Source: Hexactinellida sp. DTS-2022 (taxonomy: Eukaryota > Porifera > Hexactinellida). Taken from it: DNA of 64,000 nucleotides. Numbering within the stretch: the first letter of the stretch is position 1; every line of letters starts with the position of its first letter. The DNA is taken from the NCBI GenBank assembly GCA_028753945.1, contig JAPNXP010000004.1, forward strand, positions 5,456,001 through 5,520,000, given 5' to 3'. The translations under genes and the position numbers were made by a program. Positions 1 to 14,953 of this stretch are shown here, one piece after another. Under the pieces are notes generated by a model, which saw only the letters and a program-made list of their open reading frames with translations, was not told the DNA's origin and searched no databases.

Positions 1-348
1 ATATGTATACAGTATTGACTCACTGGTCTTGTGTTAATGGTGTATATTCGGCTGGGTTTTCTGTATATGGCTAAACAATAACACCAACAATAACAACAAC
101 AATAATAATTAGAGCTTCCGTTTATAAAATCCCATACAAAATAAGCAAAAATTTCTGTAGACCAAAAGGATGGTCTATTTATAGACAGTTTATGAAGATA
201 TTTATTTAATAGGGAAAGTAGGGACTATGTGATTGATCAATCACAAATAAAAAATCTAAAATTACAGCTGTGCCGAGGCACTATATATAATATGACACCT
301 TATATTAGATAGGAATAGGCTTTAGTTAAATGGTATAAATAGGAATTA
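1..348. other. Gene-free, transposon debris
   Basis: No coding potential seen. About 150-200 carries a fragment with the GTCTATTTATAGAC type palindrome that recurs near 36219 and 44735. About 245-290 matches one arm of hairpin family P (CTGTGCCGAGGCACTATA). Confidence 0.5.
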
Positions 349-531
349 CAGTAGAACCTCGTTAATACGAACACCAACGGACGGTAAAATGTGTTCGCTT
401 TATCCGGAGTTCGTATTAACCGGAGTAATACCCATTGAATAGCCATTGTAGGGACCTGATTTTGTGGAACTGTTTGTTCGTCTTAACCGGAAATTCGTAT
501 TAACCGTGTTCGTACTAACGAGGTTCAACTG
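349..531 (+). mobile_element. Family B MITE
   Basis: Begins CAGTAGAACCTCGTTAATAC and ends GAGGTTCAACTG, flanked by TA on both sides. Internal TCCGG and CGTATTAACC motifs are repeated near each end. No coding capacity. Full-length reference copy for the family, about 183 bp. Confidence 0.85.
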
Positions 532-820
532 TATATATATTCTTTTAAGTCATATTCAATCTAAGGTGTCAAAATTGTGTCCTAGGCGCCATATTCAATC
601 AAAGGTGTTATAATTGTGTCGCCACAAACCTGTCTGCAGGCCGGACACAATCCAGACTCGTCTGTTTTAATTCTGTGCCAGCAAAACCGACATATTTGGT
701 AACCGCAAGCGCAGGGGTAGAAGTTGGTGTCGTCAAGTTCGAACGGTTCCATGCAAAGCGGGCACTATAGGTAATAGGTATAGTAAGGGGTAAACAAATA
801 TACACAGGTAAAATATAGTA

Positions 821-992
821 CAGTGAACTCCCGTTATAACGAAGTCGGATATAATGGGATAACCGCTTATAACGAAATGGATATTTTCCCCCAGAGCACT
901 AAATAAATAAATTATTATTCGCTTATAACGAAGTCGGATATAACAAAGGGATTTACAGGTCCCAAGCACTTCGATATAACGAGAGTTGATTG
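821..992 (+). mobile_element. Family C MITE
   Basis: Begins CAGTGAACTCCCGTTATAAC and ends in ATAACGAGAGTTGATTG, with flanking TA. The motif CGTTATAACGAA or CGCTTATAACGAA recurs several times inside. Related copies lie at 2480, 10402, 20852, 28558, 31260, 38563, 60672 and 63853. Confidence 0.85.
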
Positions 993-1064
993 TAATAGGT
1001 AAACAAATCTATTAGTACATAAACAATTAACTTATAGGTAAACAAATATAGTCAAGTAAACTAA

Positions 1065-1175
1065 CAAACAAACATTCAAACATTCAAACATTCAAACAAA
1101 CATTTAAACAAACATTCAAACATTCAAACATTCAAACATTCAAACAACCAACCAACCAACCAACCAACAAACTAA
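1065..1175. repeat. CAAACATT / CCAA simple repeat
   Basis: Tandem CAAACATT units pass into CCAA units. Low complexity, non-coding. Confidence 0.9.
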
Positions 1176-1450
1176 CATCCTTGTCCATTTGTTTACTAGT
1201 TGGGGACTTGGTATTACAGTATAATTGTGTCCTTACGAATTGTGTCGCGTTTGTGACATAAAACATAAAACCACTTCGAATAGGAACTAACCTCATTGCA
1301 GTCTAACTCGTGTTGTTCTTGTTTTGTTGACATTATTCGTAATTTGTTGTCGACCTAATTTAGTATCTAAATATAGCCATAAAGTTATAGTTCCAATTGG
1401 AACCAGTAAAGTAGTCTCCAAAAGGTGTGAGAATATGATTAATCCTAGTA

Positions 1451-1592
1451 CAGTAGATGTCGGTTATAAGAACACCGGTTATAAGAAGATTATATTGGAA
1501 AACGGTTGCCATATACCCTTTATAATTTTGTCGGTTTATATAAGAACATTATATGCAGTTCCCGACGATGTTCTTATAACCGGCATCCACTG
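1451..1592 (+). mobile_element. Family E MITE
   Basis: Begins CAGTAGATGTCGGTTATAAG and ends ATAACCGGCATCCACTG with flanking TA. The centre carries CCATATACCCTTTATAATTT, which is shared with the copies at 15566, 25972 and 47850. Confidence 0.8.
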
Positions 1593-2242
1593 TATTATAT
1601 AATAACGTATGTTCTTATTCTTGAATTATATAAATGATAGGCTCTGAATAGTTACGAAATACATTTTTTCGTATAAATTCAAAGCCTACAATGAACTTCA
1701 AATCCAAAAGAGATTCTGTAAACAATTATAGTCTTTGAAGAATTTGCCGGCCGCAAAAAGGAATTTGTCCGACGCTCATTGGGATAAGGAAAAGTGTCGG
1801 TTCTGCTGAATTCCGGATTATAGAGGGTCGGATTATGCAGGTTATACTGTAGCTCTGTCAATGGAAAATTGGTCCCCAAAAATATATCCGTAGGACCAAA
1901 ATTTTCGTGGAAAAAATAATTCTATGACCATTTTCCATGGAATATTGGTAACCGGAACAATTTTTCCCCGAAAAAAAATGGTTCTAGGACCAATAATCCA
2001 TGGAATATTGGTCCTAGGACCTTTTTCAACGGAAATTTTGGCCCCCCTGGCCCCTGACCAATTTTTCCGGAGATCAATTTTCCATTGACAGTCCTATTCA
2101 GGCACACGTCTTGTATCAGAGCTACAGACTCCCAAATCTCATCTTGATTTTAATAAATTATTGAGTATCTAAATAAACATAAAACCAATTTTCCATGAAA
2201 ATTTATGGCCCTGGGCCCTGAACCAATTTTCCAAGCAATATG
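1593..2242. other. Gene-free spacer
   Basis: No gene recognised. Degenerate palindromic stretches rich in GGTCCTAGGACC, CCATGGAA and TTTTCC occupy about 1870-2230. They look like an old foldback repeat that I cannot assign to a family. Confidence 0.4.
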
Positions 2243-2479
2243 TTATGGGAGATGTTGTCAATCGGGAGATGTTGGCGATTTACCATTATGGCTTCAGTTG
2301 TTTATAATTATGGTTTCTATTATTATAATATATATTATTAGTTAGCAAACTTATAATTAAGTTATCTAATTTCTCATATACGTAGTAATTAACCTGCAAA
2401 ATACAAAGGTTTATCTTCAATATCTTGTATATTTATACTCAATAAATTTTTTGTTTTGTGTCAATGATAACAATAAATA

Positions 2480-2629
2480 CAGTGAACTCCCGTTGTAACG
2501 AAGTCGGATATACCGAAATAACTGCTTTCAACGAATTGGAGATTTTCTCCCGCCTAAATGCATTAATTATTATCCGGATATAACGAAGGGATTTACAGAT
2601 CCCAAGCACTTCGTTATAACAATAGTTTA
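2480..2629 (+). mobile_element. Family C MITE, decayed
   Basis: Starts CAGTGAACTCCCGTTGTAAC. The right end is degenerate and lacks ACTGTA. It lies in the core of the foldback element. Confidence 0.7.
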
Positions 2630-2929
2630 AGGATATACCAGATCCGACCGGATCTCAAAAAAGTGGATCCGGTGCATCTCTACTAGAGTTCACCATATTC
2701 CTATTATAAATTGTAAATGCGAAATTCGTTTTCATACTGACTGTTTAAGAACTAAGCTGGTATAATAAAGACGACTTGTTTAATATTAATCCAGTAAAAT
2801 ATCATACATACCTTGTATTAATAATCCCGAGATTAGATAGCATCTTAATCCGAAATCCCGAAACTATAAACCCTATTTCTAAGGTTAATTCAGTTGGTAC
2901 GTACACACAGATAATACGTATTTATCAAG

Positions 2930-3250
2930 GTTGCAACCGAATACTGATATATTTGGTTCAACCGAATATTATTTGCCGAATAGTTGATATTCGGTTGCCA
3001 ACCTGATATCATTATTAGTATTCGGTTGCCCGACCGAATATCATCAGTATTCATATTAGGTTATTGCAGCCGAATATTATAAGTATTCGTATATTCGGTT
3101 AGGGCACCAAAGATTATCAGTATTAGTACTAGGTTTAAAGAAGCGAACATTATCAGTATTCGTATTCAGTTGAAGGAACCGAATATTATCATTATCAGTA
3201 TTCGGTTACTCAACCGAATATCAGTATTCGTATTCGGTAGGGCAACTATT
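2930..3250. repeat. Degenerate minisatellite of GAATATTATCAGTATTCG type
   Basis: Irregular units of about 18-35 bp containing ACCGAATATTATCAGTATTC, alternately oriented and able to fold locally. The open frames across this stretch are a by-product of the repeat. Confidence 0.75.
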
Positions 3251-3817
3251 CATGAATACTGATATTGGTTCGAGCGGTTTCAAACTTGATATTTATGCTT
3301 CCCAGAGGCCGAGAGTACATGATTTTATTAATACTGAACCTAAGCAAAGTTTTTCAAATGTGATTATGATGGTACATAGTTGTATCTGGAAAATTGTAAA
3401 TTTGGGTGGTAATTACAAAAGTGTCACTTATGTGTTGCATACAGAAACCGTCTAAGTGTGATTACTGGTATAAATTAAACCGGAACGAATTTGCTATGCA
3501 ATAGACAAACCCATGCCATAGAATTGATATATACTCTAAATAGTTCTGGACTAATTTGTTAAACGAACAATTTATGACCGGAATCAATTTGCAGCCGGAA
3601 CAAATATGTCAAAACAAAACAAACAAACAAATGTACAAAGTCGTTGATACTTCTCTTAGATATTCTAAGTTGTTTATAGATGGGTATTTCCGACACCCAT
3701 GCAAAGTCTGTAGCTCTTACCAGTTCCTCAATCAATTCCGGACAAAAAATTTATTGAGTATAAATATACAAGATATTGAAGATAAACCTTTGTATTTTGC
3801 AGGTTAATTACTACGTA

Positions 3818-4001
3818 CAGTATAACCTCGTTAGTACGAACACATTTAATACGAATTTCCGGATAAGACGAACAAACAGATCCACAAATTCAGGTCCCTA
3901 CAATGGCTATTGAATGGGTATTACTCCAGTTAATACGAACTCCGGATAAAGCGAACAGATTTTTACCGTCCGTTGGTGTTCGTATTAACGAGGTTCTACT
4001 G
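3818..4001 (-). mobile_element. Family B MITE inserted in a foldback arm
   Basis: Bounded by TA at 3816-3817 and 4002-4003. The other arm of the foldback carries the same flanking sequence without the insert (CGTATATGAG on one strand), so it serves as a natural empty site and fixes both ends of this element. Confidence 0.9.
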
Positions 4002-4182
4002 TATATGAGAAATTAGATAACTAAATTATAAGTTTGCTAACTAATAATATATATTATAATAATAGAAACCATAATTATAAACAACTGAAGCCATAATGGT
4101 AAATCGCCAACATCTCCCGCGGGAGATGTTGGCGATTCGACAACATCTCCCGATTGACAACATCTCCCATAACAAATATACT

Positions 4183-4324
4183 ACTTATATGGAGCTGAGT
4201 TACTGGTAACTGAAGTGGTTTTTGTTTATGTCTAAATTTAATTTCTGAGGTTATGGTTCTTTTAGAATTCAAATACTTCCTTATATGGCAGTTCAGTTAC
4301 CAGTAACTGAGCTCCATATAAGTA
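4183..4324. mobile_element. Hairpin family Q element
   Basis: The outer arms ACTTATATGGAGCTGAG and CTCAGCTCCATATAAGT are inverted repeats, followed inward by TTACTGGTAACTGAA and its complement. Related elements with GAGCTGAGCT ends lie at 52696 and 58572. Confidence 0.75.
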
Positions 4325-4743
4325 ATCTGTTTTCCAAGTGGACCAAAATTTCTTGATAATACAATTATATCAGGTTACTATCCATAGTATCATAGAAATA
4401 ATAACAGTTCTATTAATTAATTAAGTATGTACTATATATTACTTACTAAGTTACTGTTAAGTAAGTAATACATATAGTCCATATCGTATGCATGGTAATT
4501 TCATATGCAGGCCTAATTTATAAGGCTATTCAAAGTTTTCAAGGTGGGGTGGGGGTTTTAATTAATAACTTATATAACTTATTAATTAATTAGTCAATGT
4601 GTGACTTTTATAGTGACCCAGGCTGATCTTACTGCCTTGGTATATTGTAATTTAACTGTTATTTTATAACTACATCATATAATGATTCTATGAATATACT
4701 AAACTCAACTTGCGATTGCATACCTTTCCCATAGCATCAGTTA

Positions 4744-4870
4744 CAAAAATCCAAAATTGCAGCCTGTGCCGACGCATGTTCCTTTGGTGGCACTATATTT
4801 TGTTGGTGGTTTATTGATAGTGCCTCCAAAGGAACATGCTGTCGGCACAGGCTGCAATTTTGGATTTTTT
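4744..4870. mobile_element. Hairpin family P element, copy 1
   Basis: The left arm AAAATCCAAAATTGCAGCCT continues through GTGCCGACGCATGTTCC. It pairs with the right arm ending AGGCTGCAATTTTGGATTTT, giving a stem of about 55 bp around a short AT-rich loop. A nearly identical copy lies at 60139-60265. Shorter relatives occur near 245, 5262-5345 and 47424. Confidence 0.85.
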
Positions 4871-5930
4871 CGCCATGTCATGATCGTCACATGGTGGTTA
4901 CACCCATTTATCAATTTGTGTACGGGACAAAGGAACGTTTGATAAATTTCATGCTTCTTTCTATCTTAAACCATCTTGAGTTTAAGTCCATTATAAATGC
5001 GTTTTAGACCCCCCCTTTCACTCTAATACAATTTGGGCACCAAACAAGCACACAAACGAATAGTCATAAACTAGAAATTCCATCTCAATAATCCATTGTT
5101 TATATATCAGTTATCGTTTTAAAAATTTAAATTGAAATCAGCATACTTGTTTACTTATAATGACATATGGGATTAATTGGTCGAGAGTATATTCATGCAT
5201 CCTATCAGTTATTTGTGTTCCATCAGTGATTTCAACCAGTTTTTTTACAGCATTTTCTTTTGTAGGCACTATTAATCAACCAACTATCAAAATATAGTGC
5301 CTCCAAAGGACATGCTTTCGGCACAGCTGTAATTTTAGGTTTTTCAAAATGGTAATAACGTGACATAGGGAAGGGGTGTCTATTTTTCAGGAATTTTGCC
5401 TTACGTAACGTTTGAACGGCCACACAATTAAATATAGCTAATTTATGGAGTATGTTTTAAATAGGATTTTAAGAGAAAAAGTAGAGTTAATTAATACAAG
5501 AGTAAATTATTCTATAATTAGTAATTTGAGACATCGTAATTATAATCTATTGGAAGATAATATTCCTACTTGACAACAGTGTATGTAGAAAGGAATGCCA
5601 TCAAATTCTAAGAAGTATTTGGTTATTCTAAGGAATAAATTGGATGGCACAACTAATATGAACCGAACAGTAAAATAGTTCCAATAATAACTAATATTTA
5701 TATCTATACCAGCTATTATAAATATAATAATACTTATATTTATAGATGAATAATTATAAAATTGAACTGAACTGAACACCTAGAGAAATATAGAGAATAG
5801 TCTAATAAAAAAATGATAAATAAATAGTAAATAACGATAAAAATTATTTTATAAAAAATAAAATTGTTTTTGTAAGAAATTTGATACTAACCTAAGAAAG
5901 TAATTTTTGTACTTTGCACTGGGTTGTGCC
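4871..5930. other. Gene-free spacer upstream of NHL copy A
   Basis: No gene or RNA recognised. 5262-5345 is a degraded hairpin P copy. The rest is AT-rich with no coding run. Confidence 0.5.
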
Positions 5931-6193
5931 ACATTCATTTGAGCTATCTGGTATCCTAGCAGAGCTGTCTCTGCATTAACTAATTATTCCCAAATGAAAG
6001 TATTTCCTTTCACTACATTCCTGACTGGATGGAGTCACCATGTGCATCAGAAGAGGCGGCACACAAACAGATGCCACATTCCACTCAGTTCCACCACCTA
6101 GCTCTGCTATAAGATACGAGACACATTCTCTATAGCATTCTACTAACAAACTACTTTCCTTTCAATACTAGCTAACTAGAAAATAATAACAAA
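5931..6193 (+). promoter_or_regulatory. Conserved upstream module of NHL copy A
   Basis: This block is almost identical in reverse complement to 34531-34801 (copy B). Its proximal part also matches 46968-47178 (copy C). Shared landmarks in order are GAGCTATCTGGTATCCTAGC, AATGAAAGTATTTCCTTTCA, GATGGAGTCACCATGTGCAT, GGCGGCACACAAACAGATGC, ATAAGATACGAGACACATTC and CTACTTTCCTTTC just before the ATG. Outside the block the flanks are unrelated. It most likely contains the promoter and 5' untranslated region. Confidence 0.75.
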
Positions 6194-7426
6194 ATGGCAG
6201 TTCGATTCCCTGACCCGATACACCCCGTAGACCCTGTCGAGTTGGAAATACACCAACTGTTCGACCGAATAATTATGTGTGTCCAGCAGCGACGAGTGGC
6301 ACTCATAACCACATACCGCGACACACGCGACCAAATAGCCGCTAGGCCCATAGAGCGCGCGCGAAAAGAACAAGAACTAATCGCACTGAAAACCGAAACC
6401 GAGCGTCTCCTCCAAATGAACGAATTGAGAGAGACCCAGGAGCGAATCCTAGCGGAACTAGAACAAGCGCTAGCAGAGGTGAGGGTACCCCAGCCCGAGA
6501 CACGCGTGGTGTTCCGAGGCACCTGTGGACACCTGGAGCAGGTGATCGCAGGTGTGGGAGAGGTAGTCGAGGAGGAGGTGCCCGTTGTACCCCGATACGA
6601 AGAAATGAGACCGATTGTAACTGTCGGGAAGAAAGGACAAGCTCCCGGAGAGCTCTGTAATCCTTGGGGTGTCGCTATCGATGAGAACACAAATCTAATT
6701 TATGTCGCTGAATCAGATTCCTGTAGAGTCTCAATCTTCTCGGAGACCGGCGAATTCCTAAACACTTTCACAAACCAAGCCATGAGACAGCCACACGGTA
6801 TAGCGATCCATCGAGACAACCTGTACGTGACGGACACATGGGTACACGCTGTGTTCCGATTCAAAATAGAGGCTGACATGCGTCTCGTCGCTAGCCTAGG
6901 GAGTTGGGGATCTGGTGTGGGACAGTTCGATTTCCCTCACGGACTCTCCGTCGCTACCAACGGAGATGTGTTCGTAGCGGATTGGTACAACAACAGAATC
7001 CAAGTCCTAGATGACTCCCTACACTTCCAAAGATCCATAACGCACCAAACAATGAAATCCCCGCGTGACGTTAAACTGACACCAGATGAGGTGTACGTGC
7101 TCTGTGATAACTCTCCCTGCATCCTCGTGTTCTCTCACGCAGGAGAGAAGATACGCTCCCTAATCACATTGGGTACAGGAATGCAAATAGGAAGAGCTCA
7201 CTTCTTCTGTTTGGACAGACAACAGAATTTGCTGATCAGTGATTATCAGAATAACGAAGTTAGAATATTCTCGAAAGAAGGGACACACCTCCACACTATA
7301 GGGGAACCAGGACATGAAGTAGGAATGCTTCATTACCCTCATGGAATAGTTCTAACTGAAAATCTAAAATTAATAATTGTGTCTTATAATAATAACTACG
7401 GACTACAATTATTTTCTTGTCAATAA
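6194..7426 (+). CDS. Coiled-coil/NHL six-blade propeller protein, copy A
   Basis: Intronless, 410 residues. Residues 1-100 are charged and heptad-like (RARKEQEL, QERILAELEQALAE), predicting a coiled coil. A short linker (about 101-138) follows. Six NHL blades then run from about residue 152 to the end, marked by P-x-G-[IV]-A-[IV] and V-x-D-x-x-N-x-R-[IV] motifs such as PHGIAIH, VADWYNNRIQVL and ISDYQNNEVRIF. The layout is that of the C-terminal part of TRIM2/TRIM71-type proteins, without RING or B-box. There is no signal peptide or membrane segment, so it is probably cytosolic. Copies B (33298) and C (45711) are close paralogues. Most differences are in equivalent blade loops: 155-158, 196-201, 215-216, 238-249, 264-267, 288-292, 305-306, 351-355, 379-383 and 398-403. 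The binding partner (RNA or protein) cannot be read from sequence. Confidence 0.9.
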   Translation: MAVRFPDPIHPVDPVELEIHQLFDRIIMCVQQRRVALITTYRDTRDQIAARPIERARKEQELIALKTETERLLQMNELRETQERILAELEQALAEVRVPQPETRVVFRGTCGHLEQVIAGVGEVVEEEVPVVPRYEEMRPIVTVGKKGQAPGELCNPWGVAIDENTNLIYVAESDSCRVSIFSETGEFLNTFTNQAMRQPHGIAIHRDNLYVTDTWVHAVFRFKIEADMRLVASLGSWGSGVGQFDFPHGLSVATNGDVFVADWYNNRIQVLDDSLHFQRSITHQTMKSPRDVKLTPDEVYVLCDNSPCILVFSHAGEKIRSLITLGTGMQIGRAHFFCLDRQQNLLISDYQNNEVRIFSKEGTHLHTIGEPGHEVGMLHYPHGIVLTENLKLIIVSYNNNYGLQLFSCQ

Positions 7427-7497
7427 TTTTTTTGTTATCAATACATATTTTTCATATTTTTCTCCTTAATTATACATCCACTAAATATTATTTACTA

Positions 7498-7651
7498 CAG
7501 TCAGGTTCTTATTATGAACATTCAAGGGACCAAAATTGTGTTGCAAATATAGAGACTTCATAATCAGAGAACTCAACTTAATTAATACAAACCCTATGTA
7601 AGTTGTTAAATTGGGACCATAGGGCTTGTTCATAATAAGCAGACCTGACTG
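7498..7651 (-). mobile_element. Family F MITE
   Basis: Begins CAGTCAGGTTCTTATTATGA and ends GCAGACCTGACTG with flanking TA. The internal GGTCCCAATTTAACAACTTAC block (first 20 bases diagnostic) is shared with 23483, 31962 and 57250. Confidence 0.85.
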
Positions 7652-7796
7652 TATTGGATTATTTGCAGTTTTTTGTTTCTGTTTACAGCTTATGAATAGA
7701 GTGTTTGTGTTTACAAATAATATCTGTAAGCTAATCACACAAATCAACCTATCTGGAAGATTAAACTTAACACCTCTAATCTGCCACTCGTGCCAC

Positions 7797-12106
<4,310 letters not shown>

Positions 12107-12308
12107 GAATGCAGATATATTCATATACATTCAGTAGTCATTAGTGCTGAAATTAGTATCAATTGTTAGTTCAAATCCATGGTATATTATTGCATTTCGG
12201 TTCAAATAGTCAAACACAGATCCATTAAATTATAATTCATTTATAATTGTAACTATAGTACTTTCAGTTCGTTGTTAATTAATTACTTTAGTTAGTTAGT
12301 TAGTTACT

Positions 12309-12493
12309 TTAGAACCTCGTTAGTAGGAACACGGTTAATACGAATCTCCGGATAAGACGAACAAACAGTTCCACAAAATCAGGTCCCTACAATGGCTATT
12401 CAATGGGTATTACTCCGGTTAATACGAACTCCGGATAAAGCGAACACATTTTACCGTTCGTTGGTGTTCGTATTAATTAACGAGGTTCTACTG
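12309..12493 (-). mobile_element. Family B MITE
   Basis: Full-length copy ending GAGGTTCTACTG, about 90 bp upstream of the next start codon. It may contribute to that gene's promoter region. Confidence 0.8.
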
Positions 12494-12582
12494 TACATTA
12501 GACTCTCGTTAGTAGGAACTTTATTTGCAAATGTTATTTCAACTTATTTGCATATTTTATTTATATTTATTTAGTTGTATAT

Positions 12583-14256
12583 ATGGCAGAATATCGGAAT
12601 AACGAAGTTTACAATTCATTTGAAAATGAATTACGCGAGGCATTTAGAACTGCAAGGGATCAGTTAAACCAAGAGGAGGTCCGAATAATTAATTTATACC
12701 GAAACATGCCTAAACGTGCTTACCATAGAACTTGTAGAAAAGATGCTATTATTGAACAGTTAACGGAAATATGTCAAGACATTAGTTATAAGCTAGTCAG
12801 CCCTAAATTGTGTTCTGTCAAAACAAATGCAATGGCATACTTTAATAGCGCGATTAAACAGTCCCTAGAAGACCCAGATATCCCTATCAAGGAAAGCGAA
12901 GTTAATTTAATCGTCAGTGATCAACTTATTGAATTTCGTGACGAATTACAAAAATCTCGTCAAGCAGTAGATAATACAATGTATTCGAGTTTTCTTAGTG
13001 AACAATCAAATTCGATTGTTCAGAAAATGAATGGGTTAAAGTCTAAGTTAGCAGATTCTATAAAAGGACGGTCCATAGGTGATTGCCCGGATCAATTGTT
13101 GATCACAGATCGTAATTATGCGAGCGAAATAAATCCGTTTATTACAGAAGCCAAACGAAGTAAAACAGAGTCAATTGCTACTGGTATAGGACAGACATTT
13201 CATAAACCGATTGAAGGCATTCATAGTGAATTGGAACCAAGATCTATAGTTCCAGAAACAAGATCTTTAGTTCCAGAAACAAGATCTTTACCGGAACTTA
13301 CAATGCCTGTTTTGGAATCAACACTTTCACACGAAAGTTGTTTACCTTTAGAACCTATAGAACCTCCTAAACCGAAAGTAATTCTCGAACCAATAATAGC
13401 AAAGGGGAAACCTCCCGACTACAAATCTAAAGGTAAACCAATTAAATCCGCTGGTAAGTTTGGGGTAAATGTGGGTGAATTTAAAATGCCGAAAGGAATA
13501 GCATTTGATTCTGATGATGATAGAATATTTATAGCGGAAAGTAGTACCGCAAGTAGCCGTATACAAATATACTCTATAAAAGAGAAAAGTTTTTCTGAGA
13601 TGAATCAAACTTATTTAAAAAAACCACATGGGATAGCTGTCTCTGATAATGCTAATTCTATATTTATAACTGACTTGGAATTGAATGAAGTTGTAGAGTT
13701 TACACTTGACATGTTTGAATATGTGGCACACAATGGTGGTTTGGGTGATCATGATGGCCAACTAAACACACCAAATGGTTTGTGTGTGGCTAAGAATTTA
13801 GATGTTTATGTAGCTGATAACAAAAACAGCCGTATTTCAGTTTTCAAAAAGGAACTTAAATTTAAGGAGCATATTGGTGTTGGCCCACTTTTTGAACCAA
13901 AAGATGTGAAATTAACGAAAGAAACAATTGTTGTTCTTGATACACACGATGTATGCCTACATTTTTTCAGTCGCAAAACCAATGAATTCATTCGTTCTTG
14001 TATCACAATGGGCAGAGGGAATGATGTTCAGCGACCAATGTTTTTCTTTATAGATGCATTCTTGAATATTTTGATAGGCGACCAATTTGGGCATTCTGTA
14101 CACATATTTAATCAAGAGGGACACAAAATACACACCATTGGGGGTATTGGTCATGGTGAGGGACAATTGTTTAGTCCAGCCGGATTGTTTGTTAATAAAA
14201 CCGGTGAAATTGTAGTTGTTTCGTGTAATAAGAATAATATTTTGCAATCTTTCTAG
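12583..14256 (+). CDS. Coiled-coil/NHL six-blade propeller protein, long form
   Basis: Intronless, 557 residues. Residues 1-200 are helical and charged without a recognised domain. About 217-237 is a short repeated linker (EPRSIVPETRSLVPETRSLP), and the following 240-285 is proline- and lysine-rich. Six NHL blades then run from about residue 288, with motifs MPKGIAFD, KKPHGIAV, VADNKNSRISVF and FSPAGLFV. It has the same architecture as copies A-C. It is far more diverged and AT-rich, so it is an older family member. No signal peptide or membrane segment. The start is the first ATG after stops in the upstream region. Confidence 0.88.
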   Translation: MAEYRNNEVYNSFENELREAFRTARDQLNQEEVRIINLYRNMPKRAYHRTCRKDAIIEQLTEICQDISYKLVSPKLCSVKTNAMAYFNSAIKQSLEDPDIPIKESEVNLIVSDQLIEFRDELQKSRQAVDNTMYSSFLSEQSNSIVQKMNGLKSKLADSIKGRSIGDCPDQLLITDRNYASEINPFITEAKRSKTESIATGIGQTFHKPIEGIHSELEPRSIVPETRSLVPETRSLPELTMPVLESTLSHESCLPLEPIEPPKPKVILEPIIAKGKPPDYKSKGKPIKSAGKFGVNVGEFKMPKGIAFDSDDDRIFIAESSTASSRIQIYSIKEKSFSEMNQTYLKKPHGIAVSDNANSIFITDLELNEVVEFTLDMFEYVAHNGGLGDHDGQLNTPNGLCVAKNLDVYVADNKNSRISVFKKELKFKEHIGVGPLFEPKDVKLTKETIVVLDTHDVCLHFFSRKTNEFIRSCITMGRGNDVQRPMFFFIDAFLNILIGDQFGHSVHIFNQEGHKIHTIGGIGHGEGQLFSPAGLFVNKTGEIVVVSCNKNNILQSF

Positions 14257-14953
14257 TTTGTAGTTTATTATTTGTTTGGTTTTAGACGAGACTCTATTTT
14301 GATTGGTAGTTTTTTAGCTGTGTATGTATATAAGGATTTTTTTTAGTTTACTGCGTGATTTTTTTCTTTTTATTCTTTTTATTATTGTATTATTTGTGAC
14401 CTTTCTTGATTTCAGTTTGTATCAACATTTTAACTTTTAAACCATAATACCGGTTAATAGCTATATAGTACCGGTTCTGTTTAAAGCCTTTAAAATACGT
14501 TTGACACCTTTTGAGAATATCTGTTAAGGGAATATATTAGACGGTTTAATATCTACTTAGGTTTAGGTTTAGGTATATTTAGCATTTATTTGCGTTTATT
14601 TATTTAATTTTGAACCACTTAGGGGCGATTATTCAAGTAAATACGGTGTTTTCTAAAACGGCTAATTTGTAATTATTAAATGATGGCCATTACTTATAAT
14701 AATGGGTTATTTGCATATTCTATAAATAGATTAAATTCGAATTATATTTATATTAACAATCCTACACGAAATTATTTAATAGAATTCGTATTATTAGTGA
14801 ATCCCTATAGTTACGGTATGCCACAGATGGAATTTGTAATTTGAGCCATAAAACACCTTCACACTATATATAAACTAATATGTACAAAGTAATTTAATAT
14901 GGAAACATAGTTCAAAGACATTTTATCATGGAAATTTAATATGGAACTAAAAT
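14257..14953. other. AT-rich spacer, likely 3' UTR and AC promoter
   Basis: No gene seen. TTTAGGTTTAGGTATATTTAG type motifs occur at about 14560. The stretch before 14954 has three short upstream ATGs that each meet a stop within a few codons. Confidence 0.5.

Larger units (their letters stand above)
2243..4172. mobile_element. 1.9 kb foldback element with about 220 bp inverted arms
   Basis: The left arm, 2243 to about 2461, reads TTATGGGAGATGTTGTCAAT at its outer end. It is matched in reverse complement by the right arm, about 3739-4172. Pairing continues through the AAATCGCCAACATCTCCC block, the ATAATTATGG stretch and the TACAAAGGTTTATC stretch. The right arm holds an extra hairpin of about 30 bp (CATCTCCCGCGGGAGATG) and an inserted family B MITE at 3818-4001. 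The core has no transposase-like reading frame and contains a family C MITE and a minisatellite, so the element looks non-autonomous. No convincing target duplication was found, so superfamily is not assigned. Confidence 0.75.

Noticed and set aside
2776-3807. Small frames in the foldback core
   Set aside because: They run through minisatellite and inverted-arm sequence and show no protein-like composition.
6172-6690. Antisense 172-codon frame over NHL copy A (and equivalents over B and C)
   Set aside because: Mirror frame of the conserved N-terminal coding region, with no independent gene features.
7626-7796. N-terminal extension of HARS1
   Set aside because: The frame upstream of the WHEP methionine starts inside a family F transposon and is not needed for a complete enzyme.
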